NCBI RefSeq assembly: GCF_016820575.1
Contig: NZ_JAEMQH010000002.1
Coordinates: 865,305 to 929,304 of the forward strand
Direction of reading: 5' to 3'
DNA length: 64,000 nt
From: Marinobacter sediminum
Lineage (GTDB): Bacteria > Pseudomonadota > Gammaproteobacteria > Pseudomonadales > Oleiphilaceae
Part shown: piece by piece, positions 1-8,805 of the stretch
How the letters are laid out: each line of letters opens with the position of its first letter
Position numbering within the stretch: position 1 is the stretch's first letter
Made by a program: the position numbers and the translations under genes
Notes under the pieces: generated by a model
What the model was told of the DNA's origin: nothing
Database searches by the model: none
The model's input: the letters and a program-made list of their open reading frames with translations, nothing else

Positions 1-950
1 ACCTGCGTACCCAATACGGTGACGTCGAGCTGGTCCGGGCGCTGTTAACCCGATTCCGGGAAGAGCCTTACTTTTATACACTCAGGCCGCCCACCATGGG
101 TGAAAACGGCATCGATAACCTGTTGTTCGATTCCCAGCGTGGTTTCTGTGCCCACTACGCTGGAGCCACCACGTTCTTGCTGCGTTCAGCCGGTATTCCC
201 GCACGTGTGGTTGTCGGATATCAGGGTGGGGCGCCCGGCGCCGGTGGGGACTATTTGATCGTCCGCCAGTACGATGCCCACGCCTGGGTTGAAGTATGGA
301 TCGGCGATAGAGGCTGGGTTCGGATAGATCCGACGGCCGCCATCGCGCCCAGTCGAATCGAGTCGGGTTTGCGTGATGCGGTTGCGGACGAAGGCTCGTT
401 CCTTGAAAACAACTGGGCGTCGCCCCAGCGTTATGCTGATATCGCTGTGATTCAGTGGGCCAGCCTTCAGCTGGACCGGATCAATTATCAGTGGCAGCGC
501 TGGATTGTGGGGTATCAGGGGCAAACCCAGATGAATCTGATGTCGCGTCTTCCGGGCGGCTTTGGCATGCGGGAGCTCGGCTATCTGACCGCCGGTATTG
601 TCGGTGCGGGCTTGCTCATAGCCGGACTGATTTCCGCCTGGCAGATGCGTCGCGGCGGATCCCGCGATGCCTTTCTCCGCATTATTGGCGGGTGGCATCA
701 CCTGAGCGCCAGAGCGGGGGTGCCAGTGCGAGTGGGCGAAACACCATCAACGTTGGCCGCCCGGTTGGCCAGGGCTGAACCGGCCGTTGCCGAATCCGCC
801 AGGCTCTTTGCCCACAGCATTAACAGCCATTACTATAGCGATGGTTCGTCTGCGGGTCGCGATCGCGAGCTCAAACGCCTGCGGCGCCTGTTGCAGACCA
901 TGAAAAAACAGCTTCGGCGCCGACATTCAACCACGGGAAAACGTTCTTGA
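1..950 (+). CDS. tgpA: TgpA-type transglutaminase-like membrane protein, C-terminal part (5' end outside window)
   Basis: The reading frame is open from base 3 and enters from outside the window, so this is only the C-terminal part. It carries a transglutaminase-core triad: Cys in GFCAHYAG, His in YDAHAW and Asp in VRIDPTAA. The stretch FREEPYFYTL just before the triad is typical of the TgpA (DUF3488-transglutaminase-DUF4129) family. One membrane helix follows (about LTAGIVGAGLLIAGLISAW), then a basic, mostly helical DUF4129-like tail. In this family the N-terminal part has several membrane helices and the core faces the periplasm. The stop overlaps the proposed holB start. A short product could be read from the ATG at 96, but that would remove part of the fold, so I treat it as internal. 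Confidence 0.85.
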   Translation, partial: LRTQYGDVELVRALLTRFREEPYFYTLRPPTMGENGIDNLLFDSQRGFCAHYAGATTFLLRSAGIPARVVVGYQGGAPGAGGDYLIVRQYDAHAWVEVWIGDRGWVRIDPTAAIAPSRIESGLRDAVADEGSFLENNWASPQRYADIAVIQWASLQLDRINYQWQRWIVGYQGQTQMNLMSRLPGGFGMRELGYLTAGIVGAGLLIAGLISAWQMRRGGSRDAFLRIIGGWHHLSARAGVPVRVGETPSTLAARLARAEPAVAESARLFAHSINSHYYSDGSSAGRDRELKRLRRLLQTMKKQLRRRHSTTGKRS

Positions 951-1978
951 CCGATAACGCACGCAATATGCCCTGGCAATCAAGAGCCAGGGCCACGGTT
1001 CGAAGCCAATGGTCTGAAGGCCGGTTGCCCCATGCCCTGATCATTACGGGTGAACGTGGTGTGGGCAAGCGTGCCTGGGCCCAGGCAGTGGCGGAGTTAC
1101 TGCTGTGTGATACCCCGGCTAACGGTGAGGCGGGAGAGCCTGCTGCTTGCGGGCGGTGTAAGCAGTGTGAACTGTTCGCGGCAAGCACCCACCCGGATCT
1201 TCGTGCGTATGCACCGGAGAAGTCCCGGATGGTTAAGGTTGATCAAGTGAGAGCGTTGTCGACCTTCGCAGTGGCGTCGCCCCAGGTGGCCCAGCGAAAA
1301 GTTGCGATTATTGATCGTGCTGACCAGCTCAACATCAATGCGGCCAATGCGTTGCTTAAAACCCTGGAAGAGCCTCAGCCGGATGTCACCCTGTTGCTCC
1401 TGCAGGAGAGCGGGCGGCCACTTTTGCCGACGATTCGTTCGCGGTGCCAGACCGTTACCATACCTACGCCGGACATGGAGGCAGCCAACAACTGGCTGGT
1501 GGCTGAGGTTCAGGCTCTGGATGAGGCGGCCCGGCCCTCCGCTCAGGTACTGGCAAAAGCGTTAATGCTCTCCGGCAATGCACCGAGGCTGGCACTGGAA
1601 TATGCCACGGGTGAGTTTATCGGATTGCGTGATAAGGCGTTTGAGCAGTTCAAGCAGTTCATGAAGGGGCGCGTGCCGGTTGCGGAAGCGGCCAAGGCAT
1701 TCAAGGCGCTGGGGCTGGAAGACAGCCTCTGGTTATTCGAAGGTTGGGCAGCTGACTTGGCAAGGCTGAGTCTGGGCGGCTCAGCGATCGATACGGAAGC
1801 TGAGGAAATGCTTGGCTTCCTTGCTCGATCAAATCCCGCGTGGCGCGCTCATGCGCTGTTGGATATGGTCAAGGAGGCTCGGGAGGCTGGAGTCTACAAT
1901 GCCAACCCCGAACTGGAAGCGAGCCGATTGTTGATTGCCTGGCAGAAGTTGATGCCGGTAAAACGTAGGGCAGGTTGA
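947..1978 (+). CDS. holB: DNA polymerase III subunit delta prime
   Basis: This is the clamp-loader subunit HolB, which with DnaX and HolA opens the beta clamp during replication. A P-loop-like GERGVGK motif lies near residue 36. It is followed by a four-cysteine zinc module (CGRCKQC plus an upstream Cys) and the sensor region INAANALLKTLEEP, all characteristic of delta prime. The length of 343 residues is normal. The start is a TTG that overlaps the tgpA stop by four bases. An ATG at 968 is the alternative, and neither has a strong ribosome binding site. pilZ follows about 107 bases downstream, the usual holB-pilZ pairing of pseudomonads. Confidence 0.93.
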   Translation: MTDNARNMPWQSRARATVRSQWSEGRLPHALIITGERGVGKRAWAQAVAELLLCDTPANGEAGEPAACGRCKQCELFAASTHPDLRAYAPEKSRMVKVDQVRALSTFAVASPQVAQRKVAIIDRADQLNINAANALLKTLEEPQPDVTLLLLQESGRPLLPTIRSRCQTVTIPTPDMEAANNWLVAEVQALDEAARPSAQVLAKALMLSGNAPRLALEYATGEFIGLRDKAFEQFKQFMKGRVPVAEAAKAFKALGLEDSLWLFEGWAADLARLSLGGSAIDTEAEEMLGFLARSNPAWRAHALLDMVKEAREAGVYNANPELEASRLLIAWQKLMPVKRRAG

Positions 1979-2085
1979 TGATCCCTGATAGCGCCTTCCT
2001 GACAAACAACTGCTATGATTGCGAAAAGACAGGGATTTTTGTCCCTGCAACAACCTATTGAGATCACAAAGGAAAGGTGTCTGTT

Positions 2086-2436
2086 ATGGGGCCCGGATTT
2101 GGTGCACGCAGTGGCATTCTCACCCTGACCATTAAAGACAAGGCGGTTCTCTATGCCGCCTATATGCCGTATATCCGCCAGGGCGGATTATTCATCCCGA
2201 CCCAAAAGCAGTATCAGCTGGGCGACGAGGTTTTTCTGCTGTTGAACCTCATGGATGAGCCCGAAAAAATTCCGGTGGCGGGCAAAGTGATCTGGATTAC
2301 CCCGAAAGGTGCCCAAGGCAACCGGGCCGCTGGCATCGGCGTCCAGTTCAATGGCGACGACGAGACCGCCCGCACCAAAATCGAATCCTATCTGGCGGGG
2401 TCGCTGAGTTCTGATCGTCCCACGCACACGATGTAA
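2086..2436 (+). CDS. pilZ: Type IV pilus assembly protein PilZ
   Basis: This is a small PilZ-fold protein needed for type IV pilus assembly. It is known to act through the PilB/FimX machinery rather than by binding cyclic di-GMP itself. The body is strongly family-like (LTIKDKAVLYAAYMP, LLNLMDEPEKIPVAGKV and a C-terminal SDRPTHTM). The RxxxR and DxSxxG motifs of c-di-GMP receptors are absent, as expected for true PilZ. I prefer the ATG at 2086, with AAAGG eight bases upstream. A GTG at 2077 would add three residues, but its spacing to AAGGA is too short. It lies directly after holB. Confidence 0.93.
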   Translation: MGPGFGARSGILTLTIKDKAVLYAAYMPYIRQGGLFIPTQKQYQLGDEVFLLLNLMDEPEKIPVAGKVIWITPKGAQGNRAAGIGVQFNGDDETARTKIESYLAGSLSSDRPTHTM

Positions 2437-2448
2437 GGCGACCCGCGC

Positions 2449-3369
2449 ATGAACGATACCGCGGTACCTCCTAAGGTCTTTCAGAGCGTGACCGATTTCC
2501 GGGAGGTGGAGTGGCAACTCAGGAACATTCGTCTTGCGGGTTTGCACTGGCATGCAGAGCGCAAAACCACGAGCGACGTGCCGGTGCTTATGCTGCATGG
2601 CTGGCTCGATAACAGCCTGACGTTTATCAAACTGGCCCCTGAATTAGCCTCTCGGTCCGACGTGTATGCGGTTGATATGGCCGGTCACGGAAAATCTGGA
2701 CATCGCCCGGCCGGGCAAAGCTATTTGTTGATGGATTACGTTGCGGATGTGGCGGAACTGGTTGAAAACCATCTGCTCGCCAGTTCACAAGAACAGGTGG
2801 ACCTGGTCGGGCATTCCCTTGGCGGTATCGTCTGTGCGCTTTATGCCGCTGCATTCCCGGAACGGGTCCGAAAACTGGTTATGATCGACAGCCTTGGTGC
2901 CATGAGCCGTCCGGTCGAACAGACGATTCCGCAGCTTCGGCGAGCGGTCCAGAAGCGGCTGGCGGGTTCGGGGCGGCCAACTGTTTACCCAGATATTGAA
3001 ACGGCCGCCAAGGCCAGGGAAGGGGGGCTGAGCCCGCTGAGTCCGGAGGCTGCGCTTACCCTAATTCCGCGCAACATGAGGCCCGAGCAGGGCGGCTATG
3101 TCTGGCGGACCGATTCGCGTCTGCGCCATCCAACGCCTTTGATGATGAGTGAGGATCAGGTCATGGCCTCGCTGCGGGCGATTACCACGCCGACCCTGTT
3201 CGTGCGCGCTGAATCTGGTCTGCTGGCCAATCGCGGCGGGCTGGATGAGCGGGGTCAAGTCATTGCAAACCTGAGGGTTGCCCATGTCCCGGGTGGACAT
3301 CATTGCCACCTGGATGGCAACACACGCCCGGTTTCCGAGGCCATTCAACACTTTCTGAGCGATGAATAA
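2449..3369 (+). CDS. Alpha/beta hydrolase
   Basis: This is an alpha/beta-hydrolase-fold protein of 306 residues. The nucleophile elbow is GHSLGG near residue 124. The oxyanion-region HGWLDN lies near residue 50, and the C-terminal catalytic His is probably in PGGHHCHLDG. There is no signal peptide, so it is probably cytoplasmic. It begins 12 bases after pilZ and overlaps the next gene by eight bases, which suggests one transcript. The substrate cannot be told from sequence; esterase or lipase-like activity is likely. Confidence 0.85.
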   Translation: MNDTAVPPKVFQSVTDFREVEWQLRNIRLAGLHWHAERKTTSDVPVLMLHGWLDNSLTFIKLAPELASRSDVYAVDMAGHGKSGHRPAGQSYLLMDYVADVAELVENHLLASSQEQVDLVGHSLGGIVCALYAAAFPERVRKLVMIDSLGAMSRPVEQTIPQLRRAVQKRLAGSGRPTVYPDIETAAKAREGGLSPLSPEAALTLIPRNMRPEQGGYVWRTDSRLRHPTPLMMSEDQVMASLRAITTPTLFVRAESGLLANRGGLDERGQVIANLRVAHVPGGHHCHLDGNTRPVSEAIQHFLSDE

Positions 3370-4273
3370 TATCTTTTCAAAAAAACTGTTTTCACTATGC
3401 GTGCTGTTGTCAGCATTCGGCTTTGCACCTACGGCGACGGCCGCTACCCCCGAGGTAATGCCTGAGCCCTTTCCTCAATCTTCGCTTGAGACCACGACGA
3501 CCATCCGGTCACCCGGGCATCTGGTTCTGTTTAGCCCGGTGCGGGAAGTGAATGATCAGATTCGCTCGGAGTCCTTGGCGCGTCTCCCGGTTGAAGGCGA
3601 AGGGCGATTGTACGAAATTGCCCGTGATTCCAGTCGTGAAAAGGCGAGGGATCATTATCGTGGCCAGTTGCAGGCTCGAGGTGCCCAGGTGTTGTTCGAG
3701 TGTTCAGGGGTTGGATGCGGGCGTAGTAATGTCTGGGCCAATCAGATCTTTGGGCAGCGCGTTCTTTACGGCCGGGATGCCACTCAGGATTATCTGGTTG
3801 CAGGAACCACCGAAAGCGATGGCAGCCGTTGGTTAACCTTGGTCTACACGGTAACCCGGGGCAATCTCAGGGAATATGTTTGGATTGAGCACCTCTCTGT
3901 GGACCCGGGGGCAGTGGTTCCGGGGCTGGGCGGCGTTAATACCAGAATTCGCGGGCCGGTTGTGGTGCCCTGGCAAGGCGGGGTCACCTATCGTTTCGAC
4001 TGGTCGGCCACAGAGCGGCGCCGGATTTCAGATTGGGCCAGTGACGACACGGCCACGGTTATTCTCACGGGCTTTGCCGCTCTTGGTGCCGATGAAACGG
4101 TAGAAGAGGCCATGGCTCGTACTGCGCAGGCAACGGAGTCGTTGTCGGAAGTTTTATCCAAAACCGGGGTGCCGGCGGCGCGCCAGAAACTCATTATTGT
4201 TGGTCCGGGCGTTCCCATCGCCGACCCTGATCGCCAGGGCGATCGAGTAGAAGTGACGGTTATCACGAGGTAG
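3362..4273 (+). CDS. DUF4892 family secreted/periplasmic protein
   Basis: An N-terminal signal peptide is visible: basic KK, a hydrophobic run near LCVLLSAFGFA, and a cleavage-like ATAA near residue 28. The mature part matches what I recall of DUF4892, including PFPQS near the start, LVLFSPVREVN, and the CSGVGCGRSNVWANQIFG block with two cysteines that could form a disulfide. The last approximately 80 residues (LIIVGPGVP near the C terminus) resemble the small OmpA-like tail seen in some members. Function is unknown. It overlaps the upstream hydrolase by eight bases and is four bases before the patatin gene, so the three are probably co-transcribed. Confidence 0.8.
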   Translation: MNNIFSKKLFSLCVLLSAFGFAPTATAATPEVMPEPFPQSSLETTTTIRSPGHLVLFSPVREVNDQIRSESLARLPVEGEGRLYEIARDSSREKARDHYRGQLQARGAQVLFECSGVGCGRSNVWANQIFGQRVLYGRDATQDYLVAGTTESDGSRWLTLVYTVTRGNLREYVWIEHLSVDPGAVVPGLGGVNTRIRGPVVVPWQGGVTYRFDWSATERRRISDWASDDTATVILTGFAALGADETVEEAMARTAQATESLSEVLSKTGVPAARQKLIIVGPGVPIADPDRQGDRVEVTVITR

Positions 4274-4277
4274 TTTC

Positions 4278-5486
4278 ATGGGTGATTCCAAAAACAAGCC
4301 GGGGGCCGACCCTGAACAGACTGTGACCTCTGGCACTGAAGACGGTGCCTCGGCGGTTGTAAAAAGCTCTGACGTATCTGCGGCCGCATCGGAGACATCA
4401 TCAAACCAGCCAAAGACGACTGCCAAACGGCAAACGGTGGCGCTGACGCTGGGTAGCGGTGGCGCCCGGGGCTATGCCCATATTGGGGCTATCGAAGTTT
4501 TAGTTGAACGCGGCTACGACATCATTGCGGTGTCAGGGTGTTCCATGGGTGCGCTTGTTGGCGGCATGTATGCAGCGGGCAAAATGCAGGCGTACAAGGA
4601 CTGGGTAACCGGCCTTGGCCAGTTTGATGTCCTTAAGTTACTGGACGTCACCTTTAATTCGGTTGGCGCGATACGCGGTGAAAAGATCTTCTCCGTGGTC
4701 CGGGAAATGCTGGGCGACATCCGAATCGAGAATTTGCCCATTGCCTTTACGGCAGTGGCTACCGACTTGCTCGCCCACAAAGAGATCTGGTTCCAGGAAG
4801 GTCCGCTTGATCAGGCCATACGGGCCTCCGTGGCTATCCCCAGTGTTGTTACCCCGCTCGTCCTGAACGGGCGGGTTCTGGTTGATGGCGCGCTGCTGAA
4901 CCCATTGCCAATCATACCCACCATCTCATCCCATGCCGATTTGATTGTAGCGGTCAATCTCAGCGGCGAGGACGAGCGACGTCGCCGAATCCCAGACGCC
5001 GCGTTCAGCCAGGATTCCGAAGGCGCAGACATGGATGAGTGGGTGGACACGATACGGGAAAAGGCATCTCGTTGGTTTGACTGGGATACGCTTAAGTCAC
5101 TAGCTGCGCGAAAGGGCGAGGGTGATGAAACCCCGGAGGATAAGATCTCCCGGGAGATGCGGAAGAAAGACGCTGAAAAACAGGAAGAAAATAATGCGGC
5201 CACGAAGAAGGCCCAGGAAGAGCACGAAACCATCGATTGGGACAAGCTGGGAATTGGCAAGTTCGATGTCATGAACCTGACCGTCGAAACCATGCAAAGC
5301 GCGCTTGTGCAGTACAAGCTCGCCGGTTATCCGCCGGATCTGCTGGTTAATATCCCCAAGAACGCCAGCAGAAGCTACGACTACCACAAGGCGCCTGAGT
5401 TGATTCAGCTTGGCCGAGAGCGCATGTCAGCGGCACTGGACAGATTCGAGGAGAATCGCAACAGCTCCGGCCCACTCGCTATTTGA
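4278..5486 (+). CDS. Patatin-like phospholipase (RssA/NTE type)
   Basis: This is a patatin-domain serine hydrolase. The glycine-rich oxyanion hole is GSGGARG near residue 58, the nucleophile motif is GCSMG near residue 90, and the catalytic Asp is in VDGALLNPLP near residue 200, so the Ser-Asp dyad is complete. The first approximately 50 residues are a polar, low-complexity Ser/Thr/Ala stretch without a signal peptide. A strongly charged Glu/Lys-rich segment of roughly 50 residues (about 270-325) is inserted before the C-terminal helices. It probably acts on membrane phospholipids or lysophospholipids in the cytoplasm. The start follows DUF4892 by four bases. Confidence 0.87.
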   Translation: MGDSKNKPGADPEQTVTSGTEDGASAVVKSSDVSAAASETSSNQPKTTAKRQTVALTLGSGGARGYAHIGAIEVLVERGYDIIAVSGCSMGALVGGMYAAGKMQAYKDWVTGLGQFDVLKLLDVTFNSVGAIRGEKIFSVVREMLGDIRIENLPIAFTAVATDLLAHKEIWFQEGPLDQAIRASVAIPSVVTPLVLNGRVLVDGALLNPLPIIPTISSHADLIVAVNLSGEDERRRRIPDAAFSQDSEGADMDEWVDTIREKASRWFDWDTLKSLAARKGEGDETPEDKISREMRKKDAEKQEENNAATKKAQEEHETIDWDKLGIGKFDVMNLTVETMQSALVQYKLAGYPPDLLVNIPKNASRSYDYHKAPELIQLGRERMSAALDRFEENRNSSGPLAI

Positions 5487-5520
5487 TCGGGCGTCTGCAA
5501 AGACCGGACGCCGCAGAGGC

Positions 5521-5549
5521 TGCAGGGCGGGCACGAAAGGGCGTATAAT
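5521..5549 (+). promoter_or_regulatory. Putative sigma-70 promoter for prmB-aroC
   Basis: A perfect TATAAT hexamer sits at 5544-5549, about 37 bases before the prmB start, in the gap after the patatin gene. The -35 candidate at 5521-5526 (TGCAGG, 17-base spacer) is weak, so confidence rests on the -10 and its position. Confidence 0.45.
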
Positions 5550-5585
5550 GTCGCGCTGTTAATTTCGCCTTACAGGACCGTGCCC

Positions 5586-6488
5586 GTGACCAGCCCTATT
5601 GATGACCTCCATACCGTTCGCGACTATCTGCGATACGCGTCAACGCAATTTGCGGCTTCCGGGCTGTATTTTGGTCATGGCACCGATAATGTCTGGGATG
5701 AGGCGGTTCAGTTGGTAATGCGATCCCTGAACCTGCCGCTGGAAAACAACACCCTGTTTCTCGATGCACGCTTGGTCCGTGAAGAGCGACAGCTGATTCT
5801 CGAACGCATCAATCGCCGGATCACCGAGCGGGTGCCGCTCGCGTACTTGCTGGGTGAGGCTTGGTTCATGGGTATGCCGTTTCACGTCGACGAGCGCGTG
5901 CTGGTGCCGCGCTCACCCCTCGGGGAACTGCTTGAAAACGGTCTCCAGCCCTGGTTGGGTGACAAGTCTGTGAGTCGTGTGTTGGATCTTTGCACCGGCA
6001 GTGGCTGTATTGGCATTGGCGCGGCCAGCGTGTTTGAAGACGCTCTGGTTGATCTGGCGGACATCTCGGTGGATGCGCTGGAGGTAGCTGAATCGAACAT
6101 TGACCTGCACGAGCTTGGTGATCGGGTCCAATGCATCCAGTCCGACGTATTCAGCAACATCATTGGCCAGTACGATGTCATTCTGAGCAATCCGCCTTAT
6201 GTTGATGCGGAAGATCTTGCTGATATGCCGGATGAATACCATCACGAACCTGAGTTGGGATTGGCGGCTGGGTCTGATGGGTTGGATATTGCGCATCGAA
6301 TTCTCGAAAAGGCTGCCGAGCACCTGACACAGGATGGACTCCTCATTGTCGAGGTTGGCAACAGTTGGGGCGCGATGGATGACGCCTATCCGGATCTTCC
6401 GCTGACCTGGCTGGAGTTTGAGAATGGTGGCAGTGGGGTATTCCTGGTTACTGCGGAAGCCCTTCGCGAATGGCAGAAAAAGGCTTAA
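5586..6488 (+). CDS. prmB: Ribosomal protein uL3 glutamine N5-methyltransferase
   Basis: PrmB transfers a methyl group from SAM to a glutamine of ribosomal protein L3. The class I methyltransferase core is clear: motif I is [12 protein letters not shown], and the glutamine-binding [11 protein letters not shown] contains the diagnostic NPPY. The N-terminal helical part ([24 protein letters not shown]) is typical of PrmB rather than the release-factor enzyme PrmC. I chose the GTG at 5586 because AGGA lies eight bases upstream; a GTG at 5580 is too close to it. aroC follows 37 bases later, the usual prmB-aroC neighbourhood. Confidence 0.93.
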   Translation: MTSPIDDLHTVRDYLRYASTQFAASGLYFGHGTDNVWDEAVQLVMRSLNLPLENNTLFLDARLVREERQLILERINRRITERVPLAYLLGEAWFMGMPFHVDERVLVPRSPLGELLENGLQPWLGDKSVSRVLDLCTGSGCIGIGAASVFEDALVDLADISVDALEVAESNIDLHELGDRVQCIQSDVFSNIIGQYDVILSNPPYVDAEDLADMPDEYHHEPELGLAAGSDGLDIAHRILEKAAEHLTQDGLLIVEVGNSWGAMDDAYPDLPLTWLEFENGGSGVFLVTAEALREWQKKA

Positions 6489-6525
6489 ACCCTTTTCTTA
6501 TATAAACTGAATAAAGTGCTGAATC

Positions 6526-7620
6526 ATGTCGGGAAATACCTTCGGAAAGTTGTTCACGGTCACCTCCTTCGGTGAAAGCCACGGCGCTGCACTGGGCTGC
6601 ATTATTGATGGCTGCCCTCCGGGTCTGGAGCTAACAGAAGCGGACATGCAGCGCGATCTGGATCTTCGTAAGCCCGGCACCTCGCGACATACCACTCAGC
6701 GTCGTGAGGCGGATGAAGTCAGGATTCTGTCCGGTGTGTTCGAAGGCAAGACCACCGGCACTCCGATCGGCCTGCTGATCGAGAATACCGATCAGCGCTC
6801 CAAGGATTACTCCAAGATTGCCGAGCAGTTCCGGCCCGCGCACGCCGATTATACCTACATGCACAAATATGGTGTGCGTGACTATCGTGGTGGCGGACGT
6901 TCTTCTGCCCGGGAGACCGCCATGCGGGTTGCCGCGGGAGCGGTCGCCCGGAAGTACCTGGAGCAACGCCTGGGTATAACCATTCGCGGTTATTTGTCTC
7001 AGCTTGGCCCTATCAAGATCGAAAAGATCGATTGGGACCAGGTACACCAGAATCCATTCTTCTGCCCGGATGCCGATAAGGTGCCAGAAATGGAGGCCTA
7101 CATGGACGCGCTGCGGAAGGAGGGTGACTCCATCGGTGCCCGCATTAACGTGGTGGCCGAGGGTGTCCCGCCGGGATTGGGCGAGCCTATATTCGATCGT
7201 CTCGACGCCGATCTGGCCCATGCCCTGATGAGCATCAATGCGGTCAAGGCGGTGGAGATCGGGGCCGGCTTTGACAGTGTCGAGCAGAAGGGCACGGAGC
7301 ACCGGGACGAAATGACGCCGGAAGGCTTTTTGTCGAACAACGCCGGTGGCGTACTGGGTGGTATTTCCTCTGGCCAGCCAATCACGGCGAGCATCGCTTT
7401 AAAGCCGACCTCCAGCCTCCGTCTGCCCGGACGTGGCATCGATGTTCACGGCAACCCGGCCGAGATCATCACCACCGGACGCCACGATCCGTGCGTTGGC
7501 ATTCGTGCCACGCCGATTGCAGAGGCGATGATGGCCATCGTGTTGATGGATCATTACCTGCGTCACCGCGGACAAAACGGTGATGTCTCGGTAGACACGC
7601 CAGTTCTGGGCCAGCTTTAA
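6526..7620 (+). CDS. aroC: Chorismate synthase
   Basis: AroC converts 5-enolpyruvylshikimate-3-phosphate to chorismate using reduced FMN, the last shared step to Phe, Tyr, Trp and folate. The family signatures are present: [14 protein letters not shown] near the N terminus, [17 protein letters not shown] near residue 120, and R-H-D-P-C-V-G-I near residue 325. The length of 364 residues is standard. The window also holds DAHP synthase (pathway entry) and trpFBA. The MFS gene begins just after the stop. Confidence 0.97.
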   Translation: MSGNTFGKLFTVTSFGESHGAALGCIIDGCPPGLELTEADMQRDLDLRKPGTSRHTTQRREADEVRILSGVFEGKTTGTPIGLLIENTDQRSKDYSKIAEQFRPAHADYTYMHKYGVRDYRGGGRSSARETAMRVAAGAVARKYLEQRLGITIRGYLSQLGPIKIEKIDWDQVHQNPFFCPDADKVPEMEAYMDALRKEGDSIGARINVVAEGVPPGLGEPIFDRLDADLAHALMSINAVKAVEIGAGFDSVEQKGTEHRDEMTPEGFLSNNAGGVLGGISSGQPITASIALKPTSSLRLPGRGIDVHGNPAEIITTGRHDPCVGIRATPIAEAMMAIVLMDHYLRHRGQNGDVSVDTPVLGQL

Positions 7621-7647
7621 ACCCCAGCTGGCTCGGGAGCGCAGGCT

Positions 7648-8805
7648 ATCTACTGGCGACTGTCCAACCTCTATTTCTGGTTCTTTGCCCTCCTCGGAGG
7701 GCTTTTGCCTTACTGGTCCCTGTACCTCGAGGGGCAGGGGTTTACCTATCTCCAGATCGCCACGTTGATGGCGACCATTCAGCTGACCAAAATCGTTGCT
7801 CCCAGCGTCTGGGGTTGGCTCGGTGATCGCAGCGGACAGCGGGTTCGGTTGGTTCGCTTCGGGGCAATCACCGGCTCGCTGTTTTTCGCGGGTGTGTTTC
7901 TTGAGCCTGGGTTCTATGGCCTGTTACTTGTCATGCTGGCGTTTACCTTCTTCTGGAATGCCATCCTCCCGCTTTATGAAGTCATCACGCTCCGCACACT
8001 CGGCAAACGCAAAGATAAGTATGGGAAGGTCCGGCTCTGGGGCTCGGTCGGGTTCATTGTCGCCGTCGGGCTTGTCGGGGCCATTCTCGAGTATGTTCCC
8101 ATCCAAAGCCTGCCCTGGCTGCTATTACCGGTGTTCGCCGGTATTGCGATCTCTGCGTTTCTGGTGCCCTCGGAGCAAGGCGAGCGTAAGCCGCCTGCGC
8201 CAAAAGGCAGTTTGAAAGCGATTGTCACGCACCCAGCCGTGGTTGCGTTCTTCCTGATGAACTTCCTGCTGCAGGTGTCGCACGGGGCCTATTACACGTT
8301 TTTCAGTATCCATCTGGAGCAGCATGGGTATGGCAAGCTGTCCATTGGTTTGCTGTGGTCGTTGGGGGTGATTGCCGAAATAGGCCTGTTCCTGGTCATG
8401 CACCGACTGTCTCGCCGGTTCAGTGTCCGGCAGATTGCGATCGGTGCGCTGGCGCTGACGACGATTCGATGGGTGTTGATCGCAGAGGTGACCGATGTGT
8501 TGGCGGTGCTGATCTTCGCGCAGTGCCTGCATGCGGCCTCTTATGGCGCGCTCCATGCGCTCTCAGTTCAATACATTCAGGGTTTCTTCGGCAAGCATCA
8601 TCATGGCCAGGGCCAAGCGCTGTATAGTGGCTTGACCTTTGGTGCAGGTGGTGCCTTGGGGGCCTGGATGTCCGGGTTCCTCGTTGATGGTTTCAGCACC
8701 TCCGCTGCGTTTTGGGGCGGTGCCATTGCCATGCTGGCTGCCATTGTCATTGCCTGGCGGGGGCTGAGACCTCCTCCAGCACCTGCTTTTCAAGCGGCAG
8801 GCTAA
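7648..8805 (+). CDS. MFS_1-like (nucleoside/H+ symporter type) transporter, probable ATC start
   Basis: This is a twelve-helix major facilitator of the LacY/MFS_1-like group (motifs GWLGDRSGQRVR after helix 2, LWGSVGFI). Homologues begin with a first helix of the form YWRLSxxYFFxFAxLGxLxPYWxLYL. That segment is encoded here from 7651, but the first standard start codon in frame is a TTG at 7705, which would cut away most of helix 1. The frame is open back to the aroC stop and contains no ATG, GTG or TTG there. An ATC at 7648 has CGGGAG eight bases upstream and fits the homologue N terminus, so I place the start there. If TTG is used, the gene is 7705-8805. Substrate unknown. It ends in a four-base convergent overlap with the LysR gene. 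Confidence 0.8.
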   Translation: MYWRLSNLYFWFFALLGGLLPYWSLYLEGQGFTYLQIATLMATIQLTKIVAPSVWGWLGDRSGQRVRLVRFGAITGSLFFAGVFLEPGFYGLLLVMLAFTFFWNAILPLYEVITLRTLGKRKDKYGKVRLWGSVGFIVAVGLVGAILEYVPIQSLPWLLLPVFAGIAISAFLVPSEQGERKPPAPKGSLKAIVTHPAVVAFFLMNFLLQVSHGAYYTFFSIHLEQHGYGKLSIGLLWSLGVIAEIGLFLVMHRLSRRFSVRQIAIGALALTTIRWVLIAEVTDVLAVLIFAQCLHAASYGALHALSVQYIQGFFGKHHHGQGQALYSGLTFGAGGALGAWMSGFLVDGFSTSAAFWGGAIAMLAAIVIAWRGLRPPPAPAFQAAG

